A stretch of 64,000 bases of DNA from Streptomyces sp. NRRL S-646 (GTDB lineage: Bacteria; Actinomycetota; Actinomycetes; Streptomycetales; Streptomycetaceae), in contig NZ_JODC01000028.1 in NCBI RefSeq assembly GCF_000720765.1, forward strand, positions 6,693 through 70,692. The letters are read 5' to 3'. The position numbers were made by a program, and so were the translations under genes. Positions 63,192 through 64,000 of the stretch are shown here, one piece after another (the stretch's first letter is position 1; each line of letters starts with the position of its first letter). The notes below the pieces were generated by a model, which was not told the origin of the DNA, did no database searches, and worked only from the letters and a program-made list of their open reading frames with translations.

Positions 63192-63285
63192 CTGCTACCG
63201 ATCACGCCACCGACCAGCACGAGCACCCCCATGACCGGCGACACCAGCCCCGTGACCTGCAACTTCAGGATGAAACGATCTCTCT
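63186..63285 (+). repeat. Repeat family copy C
   Basis: ATCACCTGCTACCGATCACG, CCAGCACGAGCACC, and GTGACCTGCAACTTCAGGAT followed by GAAACGATCTC. The minus strand has an intact frame ending RFILKLQVTGLVSPVMGVLV then LVGGVIGSR and stop, a hydrophobic potential membrane helix. Confidence 0.75.
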
Positions 63286-63369
63286 CATAAACGGGTCCTC
63301 TGCACGAGAAAGATCGATCAAGGGCCGCCGGACCCCCGCCAACCTCGGATCTGTCCACAGAACCCGTTC

Positions 63370-63810
63370 TCACTCAAACCACCTCACCGCCCACGGCCTG
63401 GTCCTGGAGATGCTCGCCGGTCCGCTGCCCGGCATCTAGGACCCCACCGGGCCGGGCAAGCTGCTGTTCGCGCTCTTCGCCGCGATGCGGAGCCCGAGCG
63501 GGAGAACATCCACGAGTCCACGCTGGAAGCGCTCGACACCGCGGCCGGCAAGGGCAAGTACGGCGGCCGGCTGCCGATCATCACTGACGACATGTTCCAC
63601 ACCGTGCTCCGCCGCCAGGCGCTGGGCGAGTCCGTCGAGCAGATCCAGCCCGACCTGATCATCCCCACAGGCAAGCGCAAGGGACAAAGCCCATCCGTCG
63701 CCGGCATCTACCGGGCGCTCGCCGAACACGCCAGGCGCGAGGCATACCCCGAAGCCGTCGAACAGACCCCGTGCCGACTTCGCCGCCCGCCCCGGCAGCG
63801 AAGTTCCTGA
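63370..63810 (+). pseudogene. Serine recombinase remnant with nonsense codon and frameshift
   Basis: HGLVLEMLAGPLPGI is followed by an in-frame TAG, then DPTGPGKLLFALFAAM. A one-base loss after ATG (GATGCGGAGC for an expected GATGGCGGAGC) shifts the frame to EPERENIHESTLEALDTAAG, PIITDDMFHTVLRRQALGES and IIPTGKRKGQSPSVAGIYRA. This is the resolvase/invertase type, from the end of the catalytic domain through the DNA-binding C-terminus. The catalytic Ser region is missing. Confidence 0.75.
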
Positions 63811-63904
63811 ACCCCGCACAGAAGGAAGGCCCTAGCAACACGCTGAGCTACTTGTCGCTTTGTGGCAGCTTCGGAAGAACAGGGCCGAAACGCAGGTCCC
63901 CCGG

Positions 63905-64000
63905 TCAGTCGTTGCTGGGTGTGTCCGGGTGGGTTGCGGGTTCGGGCAGGGGTTCGGTGTTGCGGCTGCTGAGGCCGTCGAGGGAGATGTGCAGGAGGCG
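63905..64000 (-). CDS. C-terminus of a gene continuing past the window (TetR-like tail)
   Basis: The last 31 residues before a TGA: RLLHISLDGLSSRNTEPLPE, then a hydrophilic tail ending TPSND. The LLHxxLDGLxxR pattern is common at the end of TetR-family regulators, but too little is visible to be sure. Confidence 0.4.
   Translation of the reverse strand, partial: RLLHISLDGLSSRNTEPLPEPATHPDTPSND

Noticed and set aside
1..64000. tRNA, rRNA or CRISPR array
   Set aside because: Reading both strands, I found no cloverleaf-like tRNA sequence, rRNA segment or regular repeat-spacer pattern; a covariance-model scan was not possible.

Overview
The window is high-GC actinobacterial DNA with Streptomyces-type genes. 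These include a conservon (cvnABC), tandem secreted proteases, a CBM13-tailed cellulase, Lys-rich nuclear-type protein tails, a cobalamin riboswitch ahead of metE, and frequent GTG or TTG starts. It mixes intact metabolic and secreted-enzyme genes with many insertion-sequence scraps and broken genes. That is the texture of a Streptomyces chromosomal arm or another accessory region. The assignment is from gene content only; no marker gene fixes the species.

Layout. 1-4.6 kb: a CitA/CitB-type two-component pair divergent from a TctC-type lipoprotein and a GntP-type permease, a self-contained carboxylate sensing and uptake unit. 4.7-8.6 kb: broken IS5 and IS110 transposases, a tiny membrane protein, a Nudix hydrolase and a DUF1330 protein. 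8.6-11.2 kb: nadC and a phzF-like gene overlapping, divergent from an HxlR regulator. 11.5-21.8 kb: two orphan SUKH immunity-type proteins, an M4 metalloprotease, a lipoprotein, an IS5 copy with one nonsense codon, an alpha/beta hydrolase, scraps of WD40 and SpoIIE-phosphatase genes, and a GH5 cellulase. 22-26.6 kb: a FecCD-type ABC uptake operon destroyed by an antisense group II intron and truncated in its binding-protein gene. 26.8-29.9 kb: cobalamin riboswitch, metE and a metF scrap. 30-34 kb: two convergent sedolisin-like secreted proteases.

34-38.6 kb is a decay zone: a CBS protein, a duplicated small secreted protein, an HMG-CoA reductase/phosphotransferase fusion carrying two amber codons and two frameshifts, a frameshifted MFS exporter and IS110 scraps. 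39-44.9 kb holds the most unusual gene set: a minus-strand operon (beta/gamma-crystallin-like protein, 739-aa metzincin-like protein, small beta-rich protein) divergent from a plus-strand set (coiled-coil protein, a two-domain protein with a Cys/His hydrolase-like C-terminus, and a protein repeating its N-terminal SGRPNP domain). None of these has an obvious signal peptide. 45-47.5 kb: an internally deleted IS5 element, a NodB deacetylase lipoprotein, a GH97 scrap and a PIN-domain toxin remnant. 47.9-49.9 kb: acetate symporter actP with its DUF485 partner. 50.6-54.2 kb: conservon cvnA-cvnB-cvnC, with no cvnD following. 54.3-64 kb: a small secreted protein, tails resembling the Ku C-terminus, AraC regulator, RibD-type reductase, hydrolase/TetR divergent pair with a clear double operator, Old Yellow Enzyme and MarR, a second NodB protein, IS5, IS630 and serine-recombinase scraps, and three copies of a roughly 100-bp repeat carrying a colinear tiny hydrophobic reading frame.

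Best-supported discovery: the ends of the group II intron can be fixed to the base (23699-26236). Removing it restores an uninterrupted permease reading frame read from the opposite strand. Best candidate for an undescribed system: the 39-45 kb metzincin / crystallin / SGRPNP-hydrolase locus.
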